Assembly: GCA_947502355.1 (NCBI GenBank)
Contig: CANMZP010000010.1
Coordinates: 1 to 64,000, forward strand
Length of the DNA stretch: 64,000 nt
Source of the DNA: an uncultured Thalassotalea sp.
Lineage (GTDB): Bacteria > Pseudomonadota > Gammaproteobacteria > Enterobacterales > Alteromonadaceae
Reading direction: 5' to 3'
Every line of letters starts with the position of its first letter. The first letter of the stretch is position 1. A program made the translations under genes and the position numbers. A model generated the notes under the pieces. The model searched no databases. It was not told the DNA's origin and saw only the letters and a list, made by a program, of their open reading frames with translations. Below, piece by piece: positions 16,892 through 24,650 of this stretch.

Positions 16892-19018
16892 ATGCACACC
16901 CCAATTAAATCTCTTCCAGGTCGATTAAGTTTGGCTATTTCCATGATCCTTTCGTTGCCGGCATATTCGAATGCGCAGCAGGTTACTGATGAAAACAGTG
17001 ATATGGAAGTCATTACGGTAAGTGCCGTACGTAGTACGCAACCGGCCAGTACCATTCCTGCGACCATGACCTTGATCAGTAATGAGCAATTAACCGAACA
17101 ATTGGCAATGGCTAATGGCGATTTATCGCAAGTTCTCGGCAATATTTTGCCAAGCTTTTCACCAAGTCGTCAAAAGTTGACCAATGCTGGTGAAACATTA
17201 CGAGGTCGCGATCCGCTTTATATGATTGATGGCGTACCGCAATCAAATCCACTAAGAGATGGTTCAAGAGATGGGTTAACGATTGATTCAGCAATGATTG
17301 AGCGTGTTGAGGTGATTCATGGTGCCAGTGCCATACAGGGCATGGGCGCGAGTGGTGGTATCATTAATATCATTACCAAATCCGCAGATGATATTCCTTC
17401 ACAAGAAGTCTCGGTTACCATGAGTGCACCAACCGATGGTGGCAGTGATACATTAAGTTATAAAACCAGTTACCTAACGTCGGCAAGCTGGGATAAATTT
17501 GACTTGGTAACCGGTGTATCATGGTCTGAAACGGGCATGTATAAAGATGGTCATGGAGACTTAATTGGCGTTGATGGCGCGCAAGGCGATACGCAAGATT
17601 CTGATAGCGTTAATGTGTTCAGTAAATTGGGTTATAACATTTCTGCTGAGCAGCGTATTCAATTGATGGTAAATTACTTTAACCTAGAAGGTCAGGGGAA
17701 TTACGTTAGCGTAAAAGGTGATTGGGATGGCAACGTGCCAACCGGCGCTGAAGAAGGGGATTTTGAAGGCGATCCGGCAAGTAACGAAGTTACAACGCTT
17801 ACCTTAGATTACACCGATGAGAATGTGTTCAATGGTCGATTAGCTTGGCAGTTATTTTACCAAGATTTTGCGGCAACGTATGGTGGTGGTCATTACAGCA
17901 CCTTCCAAGATCCAAACTACGATGACGATGTCTTTGACCAATCACAGAACAATTCCACCAAATACGGCAGTAAATTAACCTGGCAATTAGATAATGTGGC
18001 TAATTCGCAGGTCTCAATCATTACCGGCTTGGATGTATTATTTGATGAAACCTATCAAGAATTAATACATACCGGTCGAAACTGGGTACCTGAAGTGAAC
18101 TACTTCAACATTGCTCCTTACTTGCAAGCACGATACGAAGGATTTGAAAATATCACCTTAAGTGCTGGCGTACGACAAGAGCATGGTGAGTTAGATGTTG
18201 ATGACTTTACCACGCTTGAATACTACGGCGGCGTGGATGTGGAAGGTGGTAAGCCTGATTTCGACGAAACACTGCTCAACTTTGGTGTGGTTTATAACGT
18301 TATTGAACAGGTGAAACTCTATGCCAGTTATTCTGAAGGGTTTTCAATGCCAGATGTTGGCCGCGTATTGCGTGCCATTGGGGAAGAAAATCAAGATGTG
18401 GATGAGTTTCTAAACCTTGAGCCAATTGTTTCCGATAATATTGAAGTGGGTGTTGAGTTTAATAATAACGATGTATCAGCAGAATTGGCATTCTTCCATT
18501 CGGAGTCTGACTTAGGCAATCGACTGGAAACCAACGAAGACGGTTTTTACGACGTGAAACGTGAGAAAACCGAAATTTATGGTTTTGAAGCAAACGCTTC
18601 ATGGTACATAAATAACGACAATGAAGTGGGCTTCTCTTATGCCGATACTGAAGGTAAATACGATAGCGATAAAGACGGTGATGTCGATACGCGTTTAGGT
18701 GGTGCAAACATTCCACCAAGGCGTTTAAACCTATACTGGCAACATGACTGGAGCGGTGCGGTAGCGACTCGTCTACAGGTGAATAAGTTTTTTGATCGCA
18801 CCATCGATAGCTCAGAAGAGTTCGGTAACTTTAATGGCTATGAGACCATTGATTTGTATGCTAACTTCTCCAGCCGATTTGGTGATTTTAGTGTAGGCCT
18901 AGAGAACTTGGCGGATGAGTTTTATTACACGTATTACTCACAAACCGATGGCAAAGATACTCGCAACTTTACGGGCCGAGGCCGCACGGTAACGGCGAGC
19001 TGGGCATATCAATTCTAA
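16892..19018 (+). CDS. TonB-dependent outer-membrane receptor (siderophore type)
   Basis: Outer-membrane gated porin for ferric-siderophore import. A signal peptide ends near SNAQQ (about residue 29), a TonB box is seen in MEVITVSAVR, and the plug domain follows (LYMIDGVPQSNP, VEVIHGASAIQGMGASGGIINIIT). A 22-strand type barrel ends WAYQF, a typical terminal aromatic. 708 aa is full length. The ligand cannot be read from the sequence; an aerobactin/alcaligin-type receptor is possible. Fur boxes lie upstream and the PepSY gene starts 2 bp after the stop. Confidence 0.93.
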   Translation: MHTPIKSLPGRLSLAISMILSLPAYSNAQQVTDENSDMEVITVSAVRSTQPASTIPATMTLISNEQLTEQLAMANGDLSQVLGNILPSFSPSRQKLTNAGETLRGRDPLYMIDGVPQSNPLRDGSRDGLTIDSAMIERVEVIHGASAIQGMGASGGIINIITKSADDIPSQEVSVTMSAPTDGGSDTLSYKTSYLTSASWDKFDLVTGVSWSETGMYKDGHGDLIGVDGAQGDTQDSDSVNVFSKLGYNISAEQRIQLMVNYFNLEGQGNYVSVKGDWDGNVPTGAEEGDFEGDPASNEVTTLTLDYTDENVFNGRLAWQLFYQDFAATYGGGHYSTFQDPNYDDDVFDQSQNNSTKYGSKLTWQLDNVANSQVSIITGLDVLFDETYQELIHTGRNWVPEVNYFNIAPYLQARYEGFENITLSAGVRQEHGELDVDDFTTLEYYGGVDVEGGKPDFDETLLNFGVVYNVIEQVKLYASYSEGFSMPDVGRVLRAIGEENQDVDEFLNLEPIVSDNIEVGVEFNNNDVSAELAFFHSESDLGNRLETNEDGFYDVKREKTEIYGFEANASWYINNDNEVGFSYADTEGKYDSDKDGDVDTRLGGANIPPRRLNLYWQHDWSGAVATRLQVNKFFDRTIDSSEEFGNFNGYETIDLYANFSSRFGDFSVGLENLADEFYYTYYSQTDGKDTRNFTGRGRTVTASWAYQF

Positions 19019-19020
19019 CG

Positions 19021-20148
19021 ATGTTTATGCGTCGTCTACATCAATGCCTAGGTTGGGGTATAGGAATATACCTCGCCATGGTATGCTTAAGTGGCGGTTT
19101 TTTATTATTTAAAAATCCGCTCCTTCTATCCTTGTATCCGTCCCTAAAAAGTGCCGAGCGAGCATTTTCTCATGCACGTCCTACGAATGTTGAGTTAGCT
19201 GCGCAACTTGAGAATATTATTGCTCAACGTCAATTTGTTTACATTGACGCCCCCACTAATGCCGCACCATATTTCAAAGCCGTAACCGCGTCGAAAACTA
19301 ACCATTACTTCTCTTTTGATGGCGAGCTATTACTAGTTAGAGATAAACGATCCGATCTGGTTTCCTGGTTAGTCGAATTTCATCACAGCCTTTTACTCGG
19401 TAAAACCGGAAAAACATTACTTGGTATCCTAAGTCTGTTATCTGTTGTGCTGATCATCAGCGGTTTTGTGCACTGGTGGCCTAAATCGTTTAATAAACGG
19501 TTATGGAAATTACCAAAAACACGACATCGTTCATTTAAGCGACAACTTCATTTAGTGCTTGGTAGCACATTTGGCTTGTTGCTGCTCATGCCCTTGCTAA
19601 CCGGGGCGGCTATTGTATATAGCAAGTCGATAACCTCGTTTATTGGCAAACCTGAAATGACGCAAAGCCAATTCGCCCAAGTGAACAAACAAGCATTCAG
19701 CCAAGTCGATAAAGCGAATAACATGGCTTCTTCAAATCAATTTTATCTCAGTAATGCCATTTCGTTAGGAGCAGAGTATTTTGAGCCTGCACGATTGCGA
19801 CGCGTTTATCCGGTTCAAAATAATAAAAGCACCTTAACCATGCGATTTAAACGGGATCTGGAATGGCAACCGTATGGCCGAAATACACTAACGTTTGATG
19901 TCTCAACCATGGCGGTGATTAAACTTGCAGACACGAATGCAAATTCCACTAGCTTAACTTGGTTGCAACGTATGTACCCATTGCATATTGGTGATGTTGG
20001 TGGCAATACGCTGTTTATTTTCTTGCTTATCTTAGCGCTGATAGGAGGCGTGCTCATGTTCAGTGGGCTTTTGTATGGATGGCAAAGGCAAAAGCTGAAA
20101 AAGCCAAAGGTGAACAATCGTAATCACCTTGCTCAGGGGAAAACTTAG
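19021..20148 (+). CDS. PepSY-associated transmembrane protein, siderophore reductase-like
   Basis: Inner-membrane PepSY_TM family protein of the type often encoded beside TonB siderophore receptors (PiuB/FhuF-like role in reductive iron release is a family inference). Membrane segments lie near residues 10-30 (GWGIGIYLAMVCLSGGFLLF), 135-155, 188-208 and 325-350. The conserved EFHHSLLLGKTGK, GFVHWWPK and MYPLHIGD contain His residues that are candidate heme/iron ligands. 375 aa. It is translationally coupled to the receptor. No terminator is seen downstream. Confidence 0.85.
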   Translation: MFMRRLHQCLGWGIGIYLAMVCLSGGFLLFKNPLLLSLYPSLKSAERAFSHARPTNVELAAQLENIIAQRQFVYIDAPTNAAPYFKAVTASKTNHYFSFDGELLLVRDKRSDLVSWLVEFHHSLLLGKTGKTLLGILSLLSVVLIISGFVHWWPKSFNKRLWKLPKTRHRSFKRQLHLVLGSTFGLLLLMPLLTGAAIVYSKSITSFIGKPEMTQSQFAQVNKQAFSQVDKANNMASSNQFYLSNAISLGAEYFEPARLRRVYPVQNNKSTLTMRFKRDLEWQPYGRNTLTFDVSTMAVIKLADTNANSTSLTWLQRMYPLHIGDVGGNTLFIFLLILALIGGVLMFSGLLYGWQRQKLKKPKVNNRNHLAQGKT

Positions 20149-20225
20149 TGGGGTTGGTCTTAGCCGTCGAGACAAATAGGCGTTAAACTGGCCTAGACAG
20201 ATTTCCATCAAGGATAATCACTTGC

Positions 20226-20231
20226 TATAAT
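20226..20231 (+). promoter_or_regulatory. -10 box TATAAT of tatD-like gene
   Basis: TATAATGCGCG gives a perfect -10 with GC-rich discriminator; the -35 (TTCCAT, 20203-20208) is poor. The box overlaps the first in-frame ATG (20230), which argues that translation begins at the TTG at 20281 instead. Confidence 0.65.
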
Positions 20232-20280
20232 GCGCGATTACCTGACGAGGTCATGCGTATTTACTTTTTGGAGAGCTCTT

Positions 20281-21048
20281 TTGTTTATAGATTCACACTG
20301 TCATTTAGACCGATTAGATTTAACCGATTTTGATAACAACCTGGATAATGTGGTGGCAAATGCTACAGCGGCCGGTGTTGCAAAAATGCTTTGTGTGAGT
20401 GTTACTTTAAAAGATTTTCCGTCGATGGTAGAGAAAACCGCACCGTATGAGCAAGTTCAGATATCGTGTGGGGTTCATCCTTTGAATCAAGAAGACAGCG
20501 TTGATGAAGACGAGTTGTTAGGCCTTGCTCAAAACCCCAGAGTTGTCGCTATTGGTGAAACGGGGCTCGATTATTTTTATGCCCCTGAAACACAAGAAGT
20601 ACAACGCGATGCCTTTCGCAAACATATACGAGTGGCGAAAAAATTAAACAAACCCATTATTATCCATACCCGAGATGCGCAAGAAGATACGCTAGCAATT
20701 ATGCGGGAAGAAGGTGCAGATCAGGTTGGTGGGGTATTACATTGTTTTACCGAAAGTTGGGAAATGGCACAACAAGCCATCGAAATGGGCTTTTATATTT
20801 CGTTTTCGGGTATTGTGACGTTTAAAAACGCAAAAGCATTACGTCATGTCGCCTTTCAAGTACCGGATGACAAGTTTTTAATCGAAACGGATGCACCATA
20901 CCTAGCCCCGGTGCCACACCGTGGTAAACAAAATCAACCCGCTTATGTTGGTGAAGTGGCCAAACTTTTGGCCGAAGTGAGGGGGCAGTCAGTTGAAGAG
21001 GTTGCTCGATTGAGCACTGAAAACTATTTAACTCTGTTCAAGCTTTAA
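20281..21048 (+). CDS. ycfH: TatD-family metal-dependent hydrolase (YcfH)
   Basis: TIM-barrel metal-dependent hydrolase/deoxyribonuclease family. The start motif is FIDSHCHLDRLD (HxH metal ligands), followed by GVHPLNQ, AIGETGLDYFY with the metal Glu, IIIHTRDA, LHCFTES, ISFSGIVTFKNA and LIETDAPYLAPVPHRGK. The start is TTG at 20281 with GGAGAG six bases upstream, giving 255 aa and matching the YcfH N-terminus. The upstream ATG at 20230 lies within the -10 box. In E. coli it directly follows holB; here 4.3 kb intervenes after pilZ. Confidence 0.93.
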   Translation: MFIDSHCHLDRLDLTDFDNNLDNVVANATAAGVAKMLCVSVTLKDFPSMVEKTAPYEQVQISCGVHPLNQEDSVDEDELLGLAQNPRVVAIGETGLDYFYAPETQEVQRDAFRKHIRVAKKLNKPIIIHTRDAQEDTLAIMREEGADQVGGVLHCFTESWEMAQQAIEMGFYISFSGIVTFKNAKALRHVAFQVPDDKFLIETDAPYLAPVPHRGKQNQPAYVGEVAKLLAEVRGQSVEEVARLSTENYLTLFKL

Positions 21049-21074
21049 CGGAATATTCCTTCCCCAAAAAAAAG

Positions 21075-21169
21075 GCCCTTAGCTTATTGCTAGGGGCTCA
21101 GGGGAATGGCTCATTTTGGGTGAGCCTGCGCTAATAAAACTTTCAACAATATGGCTTAATTTAAGCCAT
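21075..21169 (-). ncRNA. Candidate structured RNA or 3' element after tatD
   Basis: Three consecutive inverted repeats: ATGGCTTAA/TTAAGCCAT (21151-21169), GGCTCA/TGAGCC (21108-21126) and GCCCTTAGC/GCTAGGGGC (21075-21097). Read on the minus strand, the last is followed by eight T (21066-21073), like an intrinsic terminator, and is preceded by TTCCCCTGAG. There is no minus-strand gene nearby, so a small RNA antisense-facing the tatD end is possible. No promoter was identified with confidence. Confidence 0.35.
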
Positions 21170-21628
21170 TTATCTTTGCTTGGACCTTTAATTCTAGTTC
21201 AATAAGCTCGAAACGCCAATAAAAAATATTTGTATTTAAAAACAATGTGTTATAGTGTTTGTTTGGTGTGCTTTATGTGCGCTTATCAAATGCTTTTTCA
21301 CATCTAATTAACTGTTTATCCACAACCTGTTCATTTTGTTGCCATTCCTTACTTTACCGCCTTGGTATCATATAAATCGTCTAGCTCATCAAAGCCCTTT
21401 CACTTGTTATTGGTGTTTCGACATTAATAATCAACATTTTGATCCCTATAAGTTATCTAAAAAGAACTTATTGTCGACACATTTTGGGCGTTATTGTTCA
21501 CTGTTTGTCTTTAATACGGTCTTTTTTATCTTTTAATGTCTTAAAATAAATATATGGTTGGGCCGTATATATAAAAAAATCGCCTGTATTTGCGTAAAAA
21601 TTATTCCAAATCAACATTTTTTTAACAG
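21170..21628. other. Upstream region of the prp operon
   Basis: Very AT-rich, with no supported gene. It contains a half-matching copy of the prp operator (ATTGTCGACAC, 21470-21480), 160 bp upstream of the two perfect sites. Confidence 0.5.
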
Positions 21629-21640
21629 ATTGTCGACAAT
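21629..21640. promoter_or_regulatory. GntR-type operator 1 (perfect palindrome)
   Basis: ATTGTCGACAAT, a perfect 12-bp palindrome just upstream of the -35 element. GntR/FadR-type regulators bind short palindromes of this kind. Assignment to the adjacent GntR gene is by position. Confidence 0.75.
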
Positions 21641-21655
21641 TCTGGTCTTTCTAGG

Positions 21656-21683
21656 TTGACATCAAAAATTAGCGGTGTATGAT
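21656..21683 (+). promoter_or_regulatory. sigma70 promoter of the prp operon
   Basis: TTGACA (21656-21661), 16-bp spacer, TATGAT (21678-21683). It is bracketed by identical operator palindromes, one before the -35 and one about 10-21 bases after the expected start. Confidence 0.75.
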
Positions 21684-21699
21684 TTTAGTTAAATCATAG

Positions 21700-21711
21700 A
21701 TTGTCGACAAT
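21700..21711. promoter_or_regulatory. GntR-type operator 2 (perfect palindrome)
   Basis: Second identical ATTGTCGACAAT, centred 71 bp from the first and downstream of the -10. Occupancy would block transcription of the regulator and the operon it heads, implying autoregulation. Confidence 0.75.
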
Positions 21712-21761
21712 TGTTCGGGGGTTTATGATTCATTATAAACAAGCCAACAGCAGTTAACTAA

Positions 21762-22445
21762 ATGAATGATAATAATCCCGCCAGACAGGCACCGGTGACT
21801 ACCGCCGATAAAATTTTTGAAACCATGCAACATGAAATTGTTGAAGGTCATATTTTATCGGGTAGTAAAATTAGTGAACCTGAACTTGCCAAAAAATATC
21901 AGGTAAGTCGCTCTACATTACGTGAAGCATTAAATCGGTTGGAAAAATGTCATTTAATTGAACGCAAAGCCAATGTCGGTTCGCGTGTTGTGGAATGCAC
22001 GGTTAAAGGGTTGCTAGAAATTTATTTGGTGCGAGAAGCGCTTGAAGGGATGGCTTGTCGGTTGGCGGCTACTGAAATGAGCGAAGCGGAAATTCACGAC
22101 CTTAAACACATTCTTGATGATCACGGCACAAAAGAAAAATTGAAAGACGGTGTTGCCTATTATCAAGAAGAAGGGGATTTAGACTTCCATTATTGCGTAA
22201 TAAAAGGCAGTCACAACCAGAACTTAATCAACATTCTATGTGGAGAGCTTTATCACCTTATTCGCATGTACCGTTGTCAATTCGGGATGAACAGCCCAAG
22301 AGCAACAAGAGCATACGATGAACACAAAGCGATATTACATGCCATCGCTGAGCGAGATGGCGAGTTAGCTGAGATGCTAATGCGACGTCATATTGCGGCT
22401 TCACGAAAAAACATTGAAAAGAAATTAGAAAAAGAAAGGGAATAG
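21762..22445 (+). CDS. GntR-family (FCD) regulator of propionate catabolism
   Basis: N-terminal winged helix (about residues 15-80: SGSKISEPELAKKYQVSRST, LREALNRLEKCHLIERK) and C-terminal FCD ligand domain with metal-binding His/Asp (DLDFHYCVIKGSHN, EHKAILHAIAERD). 227 aa. It is first gene of the prp cluster, 6 bp before prpB. A GntR-type regulator replaces the sigma54-dependent PrpR of enterobacteria; in Shewanella-like genomes this one has been called PrpQ, from memory, so no symbol is claimed. The effector is probably a methylcitrate-cycle intermediate (inference). Confidence 0.88.
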   Translation: MNDNNPARQAPVTTADKIFETMQHEIVEGHILSGSKISEPELAKKYQVSRSTLREALNRLEKCHLIERKANVGSRVVECTVKGLLEIYLVREALEGMACRLAATEMSEAEIHDLKHILDDHGTKEKLKDGVAYYQEEGDLDFHYCVIKGSHNQNLINILCGELYHLIRMYRCQFGMNSPRATRAYDEHKAILHAIAERDGELAEMLMRRHIAASRKNIEKKLEKERE

Positions 22446-22451
22446 AAGATT

Positions 22452-23342
22452 ATGACAACTCACTTATCACCAGGCGCCAAGTTTCGTTTAGCGCTAGAAA
22501 ACAACAAACCACTGCAAGTGGTAGGCACCATTAACGCGTATTGCGCGATGATGGCAGAACAATTAGGTCATCAGGCCATTTACCTCTCAGGTGGCGGTGT
22601 TGCGAACGCATCATACGGTTTGCCTGATCTTGGCATGACGTCTTTAAACGACGTTGTCGCTGATGTTCAGCGTATTACGGCCGCATCAAGTTTGCCACTA
22701 TTGGTTGATATTGATACCGGTTGGGGTGGGGCATTTAACATTGCTAAAACCATCCGTGATATGGAAAAAGCCGGTGCTGCGGCTGTTCATATTGAAGATC
22801 AGGTTGCCCAAAAACGTTGTGGCCACCGTCCAAATAAAGAAATCGTTTCTACTGCTGAAATGGTTGACCGTATCAAGGCGGCAGTTGATGCCCGTACGGA
22901 TAAAGATTTTTTCATTATGGCGCGTACCGATTCATTCGCACAGGAAGGTTTGGACGAAGCGATTGAACGAGCAAAAGCTTATGTTGCTGCAGGTGCCGAC
23001 GGTATTTTCGCTGAAGCAATTAAAACAGAAGAACACTACCGTGCATTTTCAGAAGCTCTAGATGTACCAATTCTTGCTAACATCACCGAGTTTGGTCAAA
23101 CCGAACTGTGGAACAAAGAGCAATTAGGTGAGTGGGGTTGTGCCATGGTGCTTTACCCATTATCGGCATTTCGTGCGATGAACAAAGCGGCTGAGCTTGT
23201 TTACAAAACACTATTAGCTGATGGCGACCAAAAAGCCGTTATCGATAACATGCAAACGCGCATGGATTTATACGATTACCTAGGTTACCACGATTATGAG
23301 CAAAAGCTTGATGCGCTTTTCTCTGAAGGTAAAAACAAGTAA
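22452..23342 (+). CDS. prpB: 2-methylisocitrate lyase
   Basis: Splits 2-methylisocitrate into pyruvate and succinate, the last step of the methylcitrate cycle. It belongs to the isocitrate lyase/PEP mutase superfamily: [30 protein letters not shown] with the Mg Asp, [17 protein letters not shown] with the catalytic Cys, MARTDS, and ANITEFGQT. 296 aa is full length. It lies between the regulator and prpC. Confidence 0.97.
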   Translation: MTTHLSPGAKFRLALENNKPLQVVGTINAYCAMMAEQLGHQAIYLSGGGVANASYGLPDLGMTSLNDVVADVQRITAASSLPLLVDIDTGWGGAFNIAKTIRDMEKAGAAAVHIEDQVAQKRCGHRPNKEIVSTAEMVDRIKAAVDARTDKDFFIMARTDSFAQEGLDEAIERAKAYVAAGADGIFAEAIKTEEHYRAFSEALDVPILANITEFGQTELWNKEQLGEWGCAMVLYPLSAFRAMNKAAELVYKTLLADGDQKAVIDNMQTRMDLYDYLGYHDYEQKLDALFSEGKNK

Positions 23343-23353
23343 TCAATAATTAA

Positions 23354-23371
23354 GCCGGGAGCATACCCGGC
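23354..23371 (+). other. Hairpin between prpB and prpC
   Basis: GCCGGG (23354-23359) pairs with CCCGGC (23366-23371) around a 6-base loop with no T run. It is probably an mRNA-stabilising or processing stem inside the operon rather than a terminator. Confidence 0.5.
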
Positions 23372-23420
23372 CATTTAAAAAGATAAAAATTAGAAATCTA
23401 GAAAATAAAGGATATTCAAA

Positions 23421-24545
23421 ATGGTTGATAAAAAAATAGGCGGCGCAGGTCTTCGTGGCCAAAGTGCAGGCGAAACAAAACTATGTACGGTTGGCAAGTC
23501 AGGCTCAGGTTTAACTTACTGTGGTTATGATGTTTCAGATTTAGCCGACAACGCCACATTTGAAGAAGTTGCTTACCTACTGTTTAACGGTGATTTACCA
23601 AATCAAGCACAATTAGATGCTTACAAAGCTGAGCTAGCACAGTTACGTGACTTACCACAGGCGCTTAAAGAAGTATTACAACGTATTCCAGCAGACGCCC
23701 ACCCTATGGATGTTATGCGCACAGGTGCGTCTTTTCTGGGTAACCTTGAACCAGAAAATGATTTTTCTGAGCAACGTCAAGCGGCAAACCGTTTATTAGC
23801 GGCATTCCCTGCAATCATGACTTACTGGTACCGTTATTCTCACGAAAACATAGAGATTGACTGTGTTACTGATGAAGACTCTTTAGGTGGTCACTTCTTA
23901 AAACTCCTAACGGGTAAAACACCATCGGAGCAACATCGCCGTGTAATGGACGTGTCGTTAATTTTGTATGCAGAGCATGAATTTAACGCATCAACGTTTA
24001 CCGCACGTGTTTGTGCTTCAACATTATCTGACATGTACTCGTGTATTACCGGTGCAATCGGAACGTTACGTGGTCCTCTTCACGGTGGTGCTAACGAAGC
24101 GGCTATGGACATGATTGAAAAGTTCACATCTCCTGATGATGCCAAAATTCAAATGGCCGGCATGCTTGAGCGTAAAGAAAAAATCATGGGCTTTGGCCAT
24201 GCGGTTTACCGCACCTCAGATCCTCGTAACGTAGTGATTAAAAAGTGGTCTGAAAAACTGGCGCAAGAAAACGGTAATACCTCGCTTTACGATATCTCTG
24301 TAGCATGTGAAGAATACATGTGGGATACCAAAAAGTTATTCTGTAATGCCGATTTCTTCCATGCTTCAACGTATAACTATATGGGCATTCCAACCAAGTT
24401 ATTTACACCTATCTTCGTTTGTTCGCGTCTAACTGGTTGGGCTGCACACGTTATGGAGCAACGTGAAAATAACCGTATTATCCGTCCTAGTGCAGACTAC
24501 ACGGGTGTTGAGCCTCGTACAGTTGGGCCAATTTCAGAGCGTTAA
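23421..24545 (+). CDS. prpC: 2-methylcitrate synthase
   Basis: Condenses propionyl-CoA and oxaloacetate. Citrate synthase fold: GKSGSGLTYCGYDVSDLA, GPLHGGANEAAMDMIEKF with a catalytic His, MGFGHAVYRTSDPR with the second His, and the catalytic Asp region NADFFHASTYNYMGIP. RPSADYTG is at the C-terminus. 374 aa, the short PrpC type. AAAGGA lies upstream of the ATG. Confidence 0.97.
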   Translation: MVDKKIGGAGLRGQSAGETKLCTVGKSGSGLTYCGYDVSDLADNATFEEVAYLLFNGDLPNQAQLDAYKAELAQLRDLPQALKEVLQRIPADAHPMDVMRTGASFLGNLEPENDFSEQRQAANRLLAAFPAIMTYWYRYSHENIEIDCVTDEDSLGGHFLKLLTGKTPSEQHRRVMDVSLILYAEHEFNASTFTARVCASTLSDMYSCITGAIGTLRGPLHGGANEAAMDMIEKFTSPDDAKIQMAGMLERKEKIMGFGHAVYRTSDPRNVVIKKWSEKLAQENGNTSLYDISVACEEYMWDTKKLFCNADFFHASTYNYMGIPTKLFTPIFVCSRLTGWAAHVMEQRENNRIIRPSADYTGVEPRTVGPISER

Positions 24546-24555
24546 TTTACCCTTA

Positions 24556-24595
24556 TTCGTTATCGAATAATCGCGATTAACCGATGAATAACGAA
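24556..24595 (+). other. Inverted repeat between prpC and acnD
   Basis: TTCGTTAT (24556-24563) pairs with ATAACGAA (24588-24595). There is no T tract. It may set relative stability of the prpBC and acnD message segments. Confidence 0.4.
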
Positions 24596-24650
24596 GCAGT
24601 CTTTATTATGCCGGGCTGTTTCGTTCTAACCGTTTTCAATGGAATAAGTT

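Noticed and set aside
20230-20280. Extended N-terminus of the TatD-like protein from ATG 20230
   Set aside because: The ATG lies in the TATAAT promoter element, and a TTG with GGAGAG upstream gives the family N-terminus.
21336-21536. 66-codon open frame upstream of the prp regulator
   Set aside because: No ribosome binding site, odd composition, and it overlaps the prp operator half-site; looks like chance in AT-rich DNA.
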